NCBI GenBank assembly: GCA_014843695.1
Contig: CM026400.1
Span: 12,838,067-12,902,066, forward strand
Origin: Archivesica marissinica
Taxonomy: Eukaryota; Mollusca; Bivalvia; Venerida; Vesicomyidae
DNA length: 64,000 bases
Direction of reading: 5' to 3'
A program made the position numbers and the translations under genes. Under the pieces are notes generated by a model, which was given only the letters and a program-made list of their open reading frames with translations, searched no databases and had not been told where the DNA came from. Positions 12,701-27,700 of this stretch are shown piece by piece (within the stretch, counting starts at the first letter, position 1; each line of letters opens with the position of its first letter).

Positions 12701-15700
12701 ACCAGTGGGGCATCACTGTATCCATTAAACCAGGGGGGCATCACCATATCCATTAAACCAGGGGGGCATCACCGTATCCATTAAACCAGGGGGCATCGCC
12801 GTATCCATTAAACCAGTGGTGCATTACCGTATCCATTAAACCAGTGGTGCATCACCATATCCATTGGTGCATTACCCTATCCATTAAACCAGTGGTGCAT
12901 ATCCATTAAACCAGGGGGGCATCACCGTATCCATTAAACCAGGGGTATCACTGTATCCATTAAACCAGTGGGGCATTACCGTATCCATTAAACCAGGGGG
13001 TATCACTGTATCCATTAAACCAGGGGGGCATCGCCATATCCATTAAACCAGTGGGGCATTGCCGTATCCATTAAACCAGGGGGGCATTACCATATCCATT
13101 AAACCAGGGGGGCATACCATATCCATTAAACCAGGGGGTATCACCATATCCATTAAACCAGGGGGGCATCACCATATCCATTAAACCAGGGGGGCATCAC
13201 CGTATCCATTAAACCAGGGGGGCATCACCATATCCATTAAACCAGGGGGGCATTATCATATCCATTAAACCAGGGGGGCATTACCATATCCATTAAACAG
13301 GGGGGCATTACCATATCCATTAAACCAGGGGGTATCACCATATCCATTAAACCAGGGGGGCATTACCGTATCCATTAAACCAGGGGGTATCACCATATCC
13401 ATTAAACCAGGGGGCATCACCGTATCCATTAACCAGGGGGGCATCACCGTATCCATTAAACCAGGGGGGCATCACCATATCCATTAAACCAGTGGTGCAT
13501 CACCGTATCCATTAAACCAGGGGGCATCACTGTATCCATTAAACCAGTGGGGCATCACCGTATCCATTAAACCAGTGGTGCATCACCGTATCCATTAAAC
13601 CAGGGGGCATCACTGTATCCATTAAACCCAGTGGTGCATCAGGGGGTATCACTGTATCCATTAAACCAGGGGGGCATCACCGTATCCATTAAACCAGGGG
13701 GGCATCACCGTATCCATTAAACCAGGGGGTATCCATTAAACCAGGGGGCCGTATCCATTAAACCAGGGGGTATCCATTAAACCACTGTATCCATTAAACC
13801 AGGGGGGCATCGCCGTATCCATTAAACCAGGGGGTGGGGTATCCATTAAACCAGGGGGGTATCCATTAAACCATTACCATATCCATTAAACCAGGGGGGC
13901 ATTACCATTACCATATCCATTAAACCAGGGGGCATTACCATATCCATTAAACCAGGGGGGTATCCATTAAACCCATATCCATTAAACCACCATATCCATT
14001 AAACCATATCCATTAAACCAGGGGGCATTACCGTATCCATTAAACCAGGGGGGCATCACCGTATCCATTAAACCAGGGGGGCATCACCGCATCCCGTATC
14101 CATTAACCGGGGGGCATCACCATATCCATTAAACCAGGGGGGCATTACCATATCCATTAAACCAGGGGGGCATTACCATATCCATTAAACCAGGGGGGCA
14201 TTACCATATCCATTAAACCAGGGGGTATATCACATATCCATTAAACCAGGGGGGCATTACCGTATCCATTAAACCAGGGGGTATCACCATATCCATTAAA
14301 CCAGGGGGGCATCACCGTATCCATTAAACCAGGGGGGCATCATCCGTATCCATTAAACCAGGGGGGCATCACCATATCCATTAAACCAGTGGTGCATCAC
14401 CGTATCCATAAACCAGGGGGCATCACTGTATCCATTAAACCAGTGGGGCATCACTGTATCCATTAAACCAGTGTGGGGCATCACCGTATCCATTAAACCA
14501 GGGGGCATCACTGTATCCATTAAACCAGGGGGGCATCACCATATCCATTAAACCCATATCCATTAAACCAGGGTATCACTGTATCACTGTATCCATTAAA
14601 CCAGGGGGGCATCACCGTATCCATTAAACCAGGGGGTATCACTGTATCCATTAAACCAGGGGGTATCACTGTATCCATTAAACCAGGGGGCATCATCACT
14701 GTATCCATTAAACCAGGGGGGGTATCCATTAAACCAGGGTATCACCATATCCATTGTATCCATTAAACCAGGGGTATCACCATATCCATTAAACCAGTGG
14801 GGCATTACTGTATCCACTGTATCCATTAAACCAGGGGGGCACCGTATCCATTAAACCGTATCCATTAAACCAGTAAACCAGGGGGGTGTATCCATTAAAC
14901 CACCATCACTGTATCCATTAAACCCAGGGGGGCATCACCGTATCCATTAAACCAGTGGGGCATTACTGTATCCATTAAACCAGGGGCATCACCGTATCCA
15001 TTAAACCACTAAACCAGGGGGGCATTACCGTATCCATTAAACCAGTGGTATCCATTAAACCAGGGGGGCATCACCATATCCATTAAACCAGGGGGTATCC
15101 ATTAAACCAGTGGGGCATTACTGTATCCATTAAACCAGGGGGGCATTACCGTATCCATTAAACCAGTGGTGCATCACCATATGTATCCATTAAACCAGGG
15201 GGTATCCATTAAACCAGTGGGGCATCACCGTATCCATTAAACCAGGGGGCATCACCGTATCCATTAAACCCACCGTATCCATTAAACCAGGGGCACTGTA
15301 TCCATTAAACCAGGGGGGCATCACCGTATCCATTAAACCAGGGGGTATCACTGTATCCATTAAACCAGGGGGTATCACTGTATCCATTAAAACCAGTATC
15401 ATTAAACCAGTGGTGCATCACCATATCCATTAAACCAGGGGGGCATTTATCCATTGCATAACCATACATTAAACCAGGGGGCATTACCATATCCATTAAA
15501 CCAGTGGGCATTACTGTATCCATTAAACCAGTGGGGCATTACTGTATCCATTAAACCAGTGGGGCATCACTGTATCCATTAAACCAGGGTGGCATCACCG
15601 TATCCATTAAACCAGGGGGGCATCACCATATCCATTAAACCAGGGGGGCATTACCGTATCCATTAAACCAGTGGTGCATCACCATATCCATTAAACCAGT

Positions 15701-18700
15701 GGGGCATTACTGTATCCATTAAACCAGGGGGGCATCACCGTATCCATTAAACCAGTGGGGCATTACTGTATCCATTAAACCAGGGGGGCATTACTGTATC
15801 CATTAAACCAGTGGGGCATTACTGTATCCATTAAACCAGGGGGGCATTACCGTATCCATTAAACCAGTGGTGCATCACCATATCCATTAAACCAGGGGGG
15901 CATCACCCTATCCATTAAACCAGGGGGTATCACTGTATCCATTAAACCAGTGGTGCATAACCATATCCATTAAACCAGGGGGGCATTACCATATCCATTA
16001 AACCAGGGGGTATCACCATATCCATTAAACCAGTGGGGCATTACTGTATCCATTAAACCAGTGGGGCATCACCGTATCCATTAAACCAGTGGGGCATTAC
16101 CGTATCCATTAAACCAGCGGGGCATCACCGTATCCATTAAACCAGTGGGGCATTACTGTATCCATTAAACCAGCGGGGCATCACCGTATCCATTAAACCA
16201 GTGGGGCATCACCGTATCCATTAAACCAGTGGGGCATTACCGTATCCATTAAACCAGGGGGGCATCACCATATCCATTAAACCAGGGGGTATCACTGTAT
16301 CCATTAAACCAGGGGGCATCACCGTATCCATTAAACCAGGGGGTATCACTGTATCCATTAAACCAGGGGGTATCACTGTATCCATTAAACCAGGGGGCAT
16401 CACCGTATCCATTAAACCAGGGGGGCATTACCGTATCCATTAAACCAGTGGTGCATCACCATATCCATTAAACCAGGGGGGCATCACCCTATCCATTAAA
16501 CCAGGGGGTATCACTGTATCCATTAAACCAGTGGTGCATAACCATATCCATTAAACCAGGGGGCATTACCATATCCATTAAACCAGGGGGTATCACCATA
16601 TCCATTAAACCAGTGGGGCATTACTGTATCCATTAAACCAGTGGGGCATCACCGTATCCATTAAACCAGTGGGGCATTACTGTATCCATTAAACCAGTGG
16701 GGCATCACCATATCCATTAAACCAGGGTGGCATCACCGTATCCATTAAACCAGGGGGGCATCACCATATCCATTAAACCAGGGGGGCATTACCATATCCA
16801 TTAAACCAGTGGTGCATCACTGTATCCATTAAACCAGTGGGGCATTACTGTATCCATTAAACCAGGGGGGCATCACCGTATCCATTAAACCAGTGGGGCA
16901 TTACTGTATCCATTAAACCAGGGGGGCATTACTGTATCCATTAAACCAGTGGGGCATCACCGTATCCATTAAACCAGTGGGGCATTACTGTATCCATTAA
17001 ACCAGGGGGTATCACCATATCCATTAAACCAGTGGGGCATTACTGTATCCATTAAACCAGTGGGGCATTACTGTATCCATTAAACCAGGGGGGCATCACC
17101 GTATCCATTAACCAGTGGGGCATTACTGTATCCATTAAACCAGTGGGGCATCACTGTATCCATTAAACCAGGGGGTATCACTGTATCCATTAAACCAGGG
17201 GGTATCACCATATCCATTAAACCAGTGGGGCATTACTGTATCCATTAAACCAGTGGGGCATCACCGTATCCATTAAACCAGTGGGGCATTACCGTATCCA
17301 TTAAACCAGGGGGGCATCACCGTATCCATTAAACCAGTGGGGCATTACCGTATCCATTAAACCAGGGGGGCATTACCTACACCACGGAGACTCCACATGA
17401 AAACAATATTCTTCCGAAATAATTTGAACAATTATTTTCTCTCAGGTATATATTTCTATAACTACAGGTATATATTTCTATATCTACAGGTATATATTTC
17501 TATAACTACAGGTATATATTTCTATATCTACAGGTATATATTTCTATTACTACAGGTATATATTTCTATATCTACAGGTATATATTTCTATTACTATAGG
17601 TATATATTTCTATTACTACAGGTATATATTTCTATATCTACAGATATATATTTCTATTACTACAGGTATATATTTCTATTACTACAGGTATATATTTCTA
17701 TTACTACAGGTATATATTTCTATTACTACAGGTATATATTTCTATTACTACAGGTATATATTTCTATAACTACAGGTATATATTTCTATAACTACAGGTA
17801 TATATTTCTANNNNNNNNNNNNNNNNNNNNNNNNNNNNNNNNNNNNNNNNNNNNNNNNNNNNNNNNNNNNNNNNNNNNNNNNNNNNNNNNNNNNNNNNNN
17901 NNNNNNNNNNNNNNNNNNNNNNNNNNNNNNNNNNNNNNNNNNNNNNNNNNNNNNNNNNNNNNNNNNNNNNNNNNNNNNNNNNNNNNNNNNNNNNNNNNNN
18001 NNNNNNNNNNNNNNNNNNNNNNNNNNNNNNNNNNNNNNNNNNNNNNNNNNNNNNNNNNNNNNNNNNNNNNNNNNNNNNNNNNNNNNNNNNNNNNNNNNNN
18101 NNNNNNNNNNNNNNNNNNNNNNNNNNNNNNNNNNNNNNNNNNNNNNNNNNNNNNNNNNNNNNNNNNNNNNNNNNNNNNNNNNNNNNNNNNNNNNNNNNNN
18201 NNNNNNNNNNNNNNNNNNNNNNNNNNNNNNNNNNNNNNNNNNNNNNNNNNNNNNNNNNNNNNNNNNNNNNNNNNNNNNNNNNNNNNNNNNNNNNNNNNNN
18301 NNNNNNNNNNNNNNNNNNNNNNNNNNNNNNNNNNNNNNNNNNNNNNNNNNNNNNNNNNNNNNNNNNNNNNNNNNNNNNNNNNNNNNNNNNNNNNNNNNNN
18401 NNNNNNNNNNNNNNNNNNNNNNNNNNNNNNNNNNNNNNNNNNNNNNNNNNNNNNNNNNNNNNNNNNNNNNNNNNNNNNNNNNNNNNNNNNNNNNNNNNNN
18501 NNNNNNNNNNNNNNNNNNNNNNNNNNNNNNNNNNNNNNNNNNNNNNNNNNNNNNNNNNNNNNNNNNNNNNNNNNNNNNNNNNNNNNNNNNNNNNNNNNNN
18601 NNNNNNNNNNNNNNNNNNNNNNNNNNNNNNNNNNNNNNNNNNNNNNNNNNNNNNNNNNNNNNNNNNNNNNNNNNNNNNNNNNNNNNNNNNNNNNNNNNNN

Positions 18701-21700
18701 NNNNNNNNNNNNNNNNNNNNNNNNNNNNNNNNNNNNNNNNNNNNNNNNNNNNNNNNNNNNNNNNNNNNNNNNNNNNNNNNNNNNNNNNNNNNNNNNNNNN
18801 NNNNNNNNNNAGTATCTAGCCTACCTCCCTACATATTACTGGGAGTATCTAGCCTACCTCCCTACATATTACTGGGAGTATCTAGCCTACCTCCCTACAT
18901 ATTACTGGGAGTATCTAGCCTACCTCCCTACATATTACTGGGAGTATCTAGCCTACCTCCCTACATATTACTGGGAGTATCTAGCCTACATCCCTACATA
19001 TTACTGGGAGTATCTAGCCTACCTCCCTACATATTACTGGGAGTATCTAGCCTACCTCCCTACATATTACTGGGAGTATCTAGCCTACCTCCCTACATAT
19101 TACTGGGAGTATCTAGCCTACCTCCCTACATATTACTTGGGAGTATCTAGCCTACCTCCCTACATATTACTGGGAGTATCTAGCCTACCTCCCTACATAT
19201 TACTGGGAGGTATTAGTCTACCTCCCTACATATTACTGGGAGTATCTAGCCTACCTCCCTACATAATTACTGGGAATATTCTAGCCTACCTCCCTACATT
19301 ATACTGGATTATCTAGCCTACCTCCCTACATATTACTGGGAGTATCTAGCCTACCTCCCTACATATTACTGGGAGTATCTAGCCTACCTCCCCTACATAT
19401 TACTGGGAGTATCTAGCCTACCTCCCTACATATTACTGGAGAATCTAGCCTACCTCCCTACATATTACTGGGAGTATCTAGCCTACCTCCCTACATATTA
19501 CTGGGAGTATCTAGCCTACCTCCCTACATATTACTGGGAGTATCTAGCCTACCTCCCTACATATTACTGGGAGTGTCTAGCCTACCTCCCTACATATTAC
19601 TGGGAGTATCTAAATGTTATTCAGACCTGCTTATGTTTGGTTGATTACGACAGGTACTGTATCAATGCTTGTAATGTTGTGTTTGTAGACCTATTGGACC
19701 ATAAGCTTGTGTTGCGATGATGTTTACAGCTATCTAGTACAGTTTTGTGGGATTGGACTATAAGGTTGTGATGTGATGATGTTTACAGGTGTCTAGTACA
19801 GTTTGGTGGGATTGGATTATAAAGTTGTGTTGCGATGATGTTTACAGTTGTCTAGTACAGTTTGGTGAGATGGGATTATAAAGTTGTGATGTGATGATGT
19901 TTACAGTTGTCTAGTACAGTTTGGTGGGATTGGATTATAAAGTTGTGATGTGATGATGTTTACAGTTGTCTAGTACAGTTTGGTGGGATTGGATTATAAA
20001 GTTGTAGATGTGATGATGTTTACAGTTGTCTAGTACAGTTTGGTGAGATTGGACTATAAAGTTGTGATGTGATGATGTTTACAGTTGTCTAGTACAGTTT
20101 GGTGGGATTGGATTATAAAGTTGTGATGTGATGATGTTTACAGTTGTCTAGTACAGTTTGGTGGGATTGGATTATAAAGTTGTGATGTGATGATGTTTAC
20201 AGTTGTCTAGTACAGTTTGGTGGGATTGGATTATAAAGTTGTGATGTGATGATGTCTACAGTTGTCTAGTACAGTTTGGTGAGATTGGACTATAAAGTTG
20301 TGATGTGATGATGTTTACAGTTGTCTAGTACAGTTTGGTGAGATTGGACTATAAAGTTGTGATGTGATGATGTTTACAGTTGTCTAGTACAGTTTGGTGA
20401 GATTGGACTATAAAGTTGTGATGTGATGATGTTTACAGTTGTCTAGTACAGTTTGGTGAGATTGGACTATAAAGTTGTGATGTGATGATGTTTACAGTTG
20501 TCTAGTACAGTTTGGTGAGATTGGACTATAAAGTTGTGATGTGATGATGTTTACAGTTGTCTAGTACAGTTTGGTGAGATTGGACTATAAAGTTGTGATG
20601 TGATGATGTTACAGTTGTCTAGTACAGTTTGGTGAGATTGGACTATAAAGTTGTGATGTGATGATGTTTACAGTTGTCTAGTACAGTTTGGTGAGATTGG
20701 ACTATAAAGTTGTGATGTGATGATGTTTACAGTTGTCTAGTACAGTTTGGTGAGATTGGACTATAAAGTTGTGATGTGATGATGTTTACAGTTGTCTAGT
20801 ACAGTTTGGTGAGATTGGACTATAAAGTTGTGATGTGATGATGTTTACAGTTGTCTAGTACAGTTTGGTGAGATTGGACTATAAAGTTGTGTTGTGATGA
20901 TGTTTACATCTATCTAGTACAGTTTGGTGGGATGGGATTATAAAGTTGTGACGTGATTCTATTTACAGCCACATACTATAGCTTTGACAGATATTACTAC
21001 CTGAAGAACTCCGGTTCACCGGATCAAGAGTATCATGTGGCGCCATTGTTTGCTGGAGACTTCAACTACTACCTGGAGTTAAAGAAAACATGGCTGATAT
21101 TTGGTAACTCATATCATTGTCTTGATTATTAATTATTTACTACATACAAGCAGTGTGGCATCTATGTTGGAATGAATTAACTTTTAAAATTAAGTTTTAA
21201 GATTTCATCATCATCCTCATCTCATCATTATCATCCTCATATCCTCTCATCATCTCATCATCATCATCTCATCATTATCAAAATCATCTCATCATCATCA
21301 TCTCATCATCATATTTGAAGGTGCCATTGGAAATACGTTTACTTTGTGCTGTGTATTTAAGACATTGGACTCTGGCAAGTGATCCAGGGCCACCACCTTT
21401 GTTCGTATTTAGGACATTGGACTCTGGCGAGAGATCCAGGGCCACCATCTTTGTTCGTATTTAGGACATTGGACTCTGGCGAGTGATCCAGGGCCACCAT
21501 CTTTGTTCGTATTTAAGACATTTGACTCTGGCGAGTGATCCAGGGCCACCATCTTTGTTCGTATTTAAGACATTGGATTCGGGCGAGTGATCCAGGGCCA
21601 CCATCTTTGTTCGTATTTAGGACATTGGACTCTGGCGAGAGATCCAGGGCCACCATCTTTGTTCGTATTTAGGACATTGGACTCTGGCGAGTGATCCAGG

Positions 21701-24700
21701 GCCACCATCTTTGTTCGTATTTAAGACATTTGACTCTGGCGAGTGATCCAGGGCCACCATCTTTGTTCGTATTTAAGACATTGGACTCGGGCGAGTGATC
21801 TATGATCCCTTTGTTCGTATTTAGGACATTGTTCGACTTCGGCTCGATTACATGGCTATAATAATGTATGATATATTTGTGTTTTACAGCGTGTACGTGT
21901 GCCACGTTGCTCGTCATATTTGTGCTGTTATTTCTCTTCCTGTTGAAGAGGTTCTGTATCGCCATAGAACTCATCAAGGAGGCCAGCAGGTGTGTGTACC
22001 TTTATAATGTCCATGCGTATCTCAGTCCGGAGCCAGTTCTCAGTAACCAATGGGTTGAATGGTTTTTTTTTAGAAATTGTGGCTATCTTTTAATCTGTTT
22101 TCGATTTTTACCGGACCATTGGATCAAATTTAATGAATTTTGATACAAACTGTCATGGAAACTAATTGTCCGAGATAAATACCATTAAAAGTTAAATTTT
22201 CTCAATTTGGTACAAGAATGTCCACCATGGCAGCCATCTTGAAAATCTATTTTCGACTTGACTGGTGTTGATGAAACTTTGCCTCTAGCATCATTGCAAA
22301 TGGTGGAGATTATAAATAGGCACAATTGTTCCGAATAAAATCTAATGAAGGCCATCATGTAGATTTATTTTCGGCTTCACTTCTCGAACGATCAGGTGAT
22401 TTGACCCGGAAGTGATGCTGACGTTGCGTCGGACTAGTAAATGAACGTGTGCTGAACCTCCGGCTGCGTATCTGTAGCTTACATGTTTCATTTGTTCTGA
22501 ATGAGAATAGATAACTATTGGGATTGGCGGCTATGTGTCCGAGGTAAATACCATTAAAAGTTAAATTTCTCTCAATTTGGTAAAAGAATGTCCACCATGG
22601 CAGCCATCTTGAAAATCTATCTATAGCTATGAAGGTGTTGTTGTATGGCGTTGAATGTATGTTGAATGTTGTTGTTTTCAGGGCTATCGGGAACATGATG
22701 TTTACACTGATATGGCCGATCTTCCCCTTCCTAATGCAGGTGGCCTTCTTATCGTACTATGTAGCTAGCGCGGCATTCATCGGATCAATGGGTGTCACAG
22801 AGGCCTACAATAATGGTACAAACACGACGGATGATGGTGGGGCATCGTATTATCTCAAGCGGGTTCCATGTGATATAAATGTAAGAGGAAATATTTCTTT
22901 AAAAAATTGAACTGTATGCGAACAAGGATTTGTTTGTGAAATCCATAGTCCAGCGGTAGACCGTCGGACTTGGAATGTGCTGGTGCACAGTGAACCCAGG
23001 GGCTTCATATGCCGAGTGCTGGTGCACAGTGAACCCAGGGGCTTCGTATGCCGAGTGATTACAGTCGTTGACTTCTTTCATGTGAGGAAACTATTCAGCT
23101 GGCTTGTGGTAGGTCAGTGGTTTTACCGGGGTGCTGTCTGTGCCTGAAATACTGCTCGGAGGAGCTTCCTCCACCAATAAAATCTGGAGTTGCCATACTA
23201 GAGTCGCCATACTAGAGTCGCCATACTAGTCGCCATACTAGTCGCCATACTAGAGTCGCCATACTAGTCGCCATACTAGTCGCCATACTAGTCGCCATAC
23301 TAGAGTCGCCATACTAGTCGCCATACTAGAGTCGCCATACTGGAGTCGCCATACTAGTCGCCATACTAGAGTCGCCATACTGGAGTCGCCATACTAGTCG
23401 CCATACTAGAGTCGCCATACTATTTTATGTCACGGCTGTATTACACTGAATACAAGCAAGTGTAATACAGCCATAAGCTATGTGATAAATATACATATAC
23501 AGTCGAATGTCGAATTCCGTGGGACCGAGCAAAATACTTCAACATAACCACAGTTTGACTTAACGAAATTCGATATATACGGAGGCAGTTAATGATAGTG
23601 TCTGAAACTGGACTTTGATCCGACTTCGAGATAACCAGATAATTCGACATAACCGACTTTGACATTTGACATAACGGATGTAGACTGTATATACATATGT
23701 TTACTATAAGCAACTAATTTCACAGACACTTGGGGTCTTGACAAATTATTTCGGGTTTAAAACCAAAAAACTATTTTTCTTTTTTCTGTAAGAATACTAG
23801 AGGCTTGACATTATACATACATGTACACACCCCTGTCAATATCAAGGCTATATAACTAGGGTGTCATGTTTAAACTTGCTTGGAATGTATGTATAGTGTC
23901 AAGCCTATAGTGTATCATAGTGTTCTTAACCCTTTCAACACCACAGACCTCTAAATAGGCTTACAAAAAGTGTAGATCCAGATGAGCCGGCTCGTCTCAT
24001 CAGGATCTGCACTTTTTGCCAGTGATATGACTATCTTTAGACATAATTACCCATTTTGATAAATGAACCTGTCCAAATGTGATTTTCTGATTCATTTATT
24101 GGTTTATGAATATCATGGACCAGTCCATGTGAGTTACTTGGTGTTGAATGGGTTAAAAACGAACACAAAAATGTTTTTAGTTTTTGGGTCCGAACCCGAA
24201 ACCATTTATCCAGACCCCAAATTGTGCTTTATGTAATAAAATGTTGAATTGAAAAAATAAGTAAACGTTTATATGATGTCTCGTTATATTGCAGAACAAG
24301 AACACAGGCGAGGTGTGTGAGTTTGTGAAGTATGGAGGAGATGAGTAAGATACATTGTTTTAAGTTTAAACTTTATTTATTTTACAACAATTGCGAAGCA
24401 AGTTTTAAAAACTTATATTTATCACTCTCGTTGGCGTGGATGAAAGCGTATATGTGGTCATTCGTGTGGGAGGAAACCGGAGTACCCGGAGAAAACCCAC
24501 CTGTCCGATCTGGCGACCACCTTGCTACGTTGTTATATATATTTTTATTTTTATGCAAATCTTTTTTTGGTTAGTTTATACAAATTTATTTTAGCTCTAT
24601 TGCGAAAAATGTTCTTACAACTTATATTAATCACTCTCGAGACCTCATTCCTGATGGAATCCATCGCCACGAGGGAGAGAGAAGAGGCAACGTGGAATTT

Positions 24701-27700
24701 AAATGCCTTGCCTATGTGCACAATCGTAACAGCTCCAGTGGGGCTCACACTCCGGGCCTTTCGAACCTGAAGCGAACGCGCATCCACTGCGTTATCACGA
24801 CTTCCACTTTTTTTGGTTGATTGTGAAACAAGTTCTTACAGCATTTAGAGTAATCGCTCTTGAGACCTCAAACCTGATAGAATCCATCACGATCAGGGAG
24901 AGAGGAGGAATCCATGGGGGCATCACTGTATCCATTAAACCAGTGGGGCATCACCGTATCCATTAAACCAGGGGGGCATTACCGTATCCATTAAACCAGG
25001 GGGGCATTATCGTATCCATTAAACCAGTGGTGCATCACCATATCCATTAAACCAGGGGGGCATTACCGTATCCATTAAACCAGGGGGGCATTACCATATC
25101 CATTAAAACCAGGGGGGCATCACCGTATCCATTAAACCAGGGGGCATCGCCGTATCCATTAAAACCAGTGGTGCATTACCGTACCATTAAACCAGTGGTG
25201 CATCACCATATCCATTAAACCAGTGGTGCATTACCGTATCCATTAAACCAGTGGTGCATTACCGTATCCATTAAACCAGTGGTGCATCATCATATCCATT
25301 AAACCAGGGGGCATCACCGTATCCATTAAACCAGTGGTGCATCACCATATCCATTAAACCAGGGGGCATCACCGTATCCATTAAACCAGGGGGGCATCAC
25401 CGTATCCATTAAACCAGGGGGCATCGCCGTATCCATTAAACCAGGGGGTATCACTGTATCCATTAAACCAGGGGGGCATCGCCGTATCCATTAAACCAGT
25501 GGGGCATCACCATATCCATTAAACCAGGGGGCATCACCGTATCCATTAAACCAGTGGTGCATCACCATATCCATTAAACCAGGGGGGCATCACCGTATCC
25601 ATTAAACCAGTGGTGCATCACCATATCCATTAAACCAGTGGGGCATCACCGTATCCATTAAACCAGGGGGGCATCACCGTATCCATTAAACCAGGGGGCA
25701 TCACCGTATCCATTAAACCAGGGGGGCATCACCGTATCCATTAAACCAGTGGGGCATCACCGTATCCATTAAACCAGGGGGGCATTACCGTATCCATTAA
25801 ACCAGTGGTGCATCACCATATCCATTAAACCAGGGGGGCATCACCCTATCCATTAAACCAGGGGGTATCACTGTATCCATTAAACCAGTGGGGCATAACC
25901 ATATCCATTAAACCAGGGGGGCATTACCGTATCCATTAAACCAGGGGGTATCACCATATCCATTAAACCAGTGGGGCATCACCGTATCCATTAAACCAGG
26001 GGGGCATCACCGTATCCATTAAACCAGTGGGGCATTACCATATCCATTAAACCAGCGGGGCATCACCGTATCCATTAAACCAGGGGGCATCACTGTATCC
26101 ATTAAACCAGGGGGCATCACCGTATCCATTAAACCAGGGGGCATCACCGTATCCATTAAACCAGGGGGCATCACCGTATCCATTAAACCAGGGGGGCATC
26201 ACCATATCCATTAAACCAGGGGGCATCACTGTATCCATTAAACCAGGGGGCATCACCGTATCCATTAAACCAGGGGGTATCACTGTATCCATTAAACCAG
26301 GGGGTATCACTGTATCCATTAAACCAGGGGGCATCACCGTATCCATTAAACCAGGGGGGCATTACCGTATCCATTAAACCAGTGGTGCATCACCATATCC
26401 ATTAAACCAGGGGGGCATCACCCTATCCATTAAACCAGGGGGTATCACTGTATCCATTAAACCAGTGGTGCATAACCATATCCATTAAACCAGGGGGGCA
26501 TTACCATATCCATTAAACCAGGGGGTATCACCATATCCATTAAACCAGTGGGGCATTACTGTATCCATTAAACCAGTGGGGCATCACCGTATCCATTAAA
26601 CCAGTGGGGCATTACTGTATCCATTAAACCAGTGGGGCATCACCATATCCATTAAACCAGGGTGGCATCACCGTATCCATTAAACCAGGGGGGCATCACC
26701 ATATCCATTAAACCAGGGGGCATTACCGTATCCATTAAACCAGTGGTGCATCACCGTATCCATTAAACCAGTGGGGCATTACTGTATCCATTAAACCAGG
26801 GGGGCATCACCGTATCCATTAAACCAGTGGGGCATTACTGTATCCATTAAACCAGGGGGGCATTACTGTATCCATTAAACCAGTGGGGCATCACCGTATC
26901 CATTAAACCAGTGGGGCATTACTGTATCCATTAAACCAGGGGTATCACCATATCCATTAAACCAGTGGGGCATTACTGTATCCATTAAACCAGTGGGGCA
27001 TTACTGTATCCATTAAACCAGGGGGGCATCACCGTATCCATTAAACCAGTGGGGCATTACTGTATCCATTAAACCAGTGGGGCATCACTGTATCCATTAA
27101 ACCAGGGGGTATCACTGTATCCATTAAACCAGGGGGTATCACCATATCCATTAAACCAGTGGGGCATTACTGTATCCATTAAACCAGTGGGGCATCACCG
27201 TATCCATTAAACCAGTGGGGCATTACCGTATCCATTAAACCAGGGGGGCATCACCGTATCCATTAAACCAGTGGGGCATTACCGTATCCATTAAACCAGG
27301 GGGGCATTACCTACACCACGGAGACTCCACATGAAAACAATATTCTTCCGAAATAATTTGAACAATTATTTTCTCTCAGGTATATATTTCTATAACTACA
27401 GGTATATATTTCTATATCTACAGGTATATATTTCTATTACTACAGGTATATATTTCTATATCTACAGGTATATATTTCTATTACTACAGGTATATATTTC
27501 TATTACTACAGGTATATATTTCTATATCTACAGATATATATTTCTATTACTACAGGTATATATTTCTATTACTACAGGTATATATTTCTATTACTACAGG
27601 TATATATTTCTATTACTACAGGTATATATTTCTATTACTACAGGTATATATTTCTATAACTACTGGTATTTATTTCTATTACTACAGGTATATATTTCTA

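Noticed and set aside
20969..24344. True tandem duplication of exons 1-4 in one transcript
   Set aside because: Phases do not fit (stop after four codons), exons are almost identical, and the copies flank a placeholder gap.
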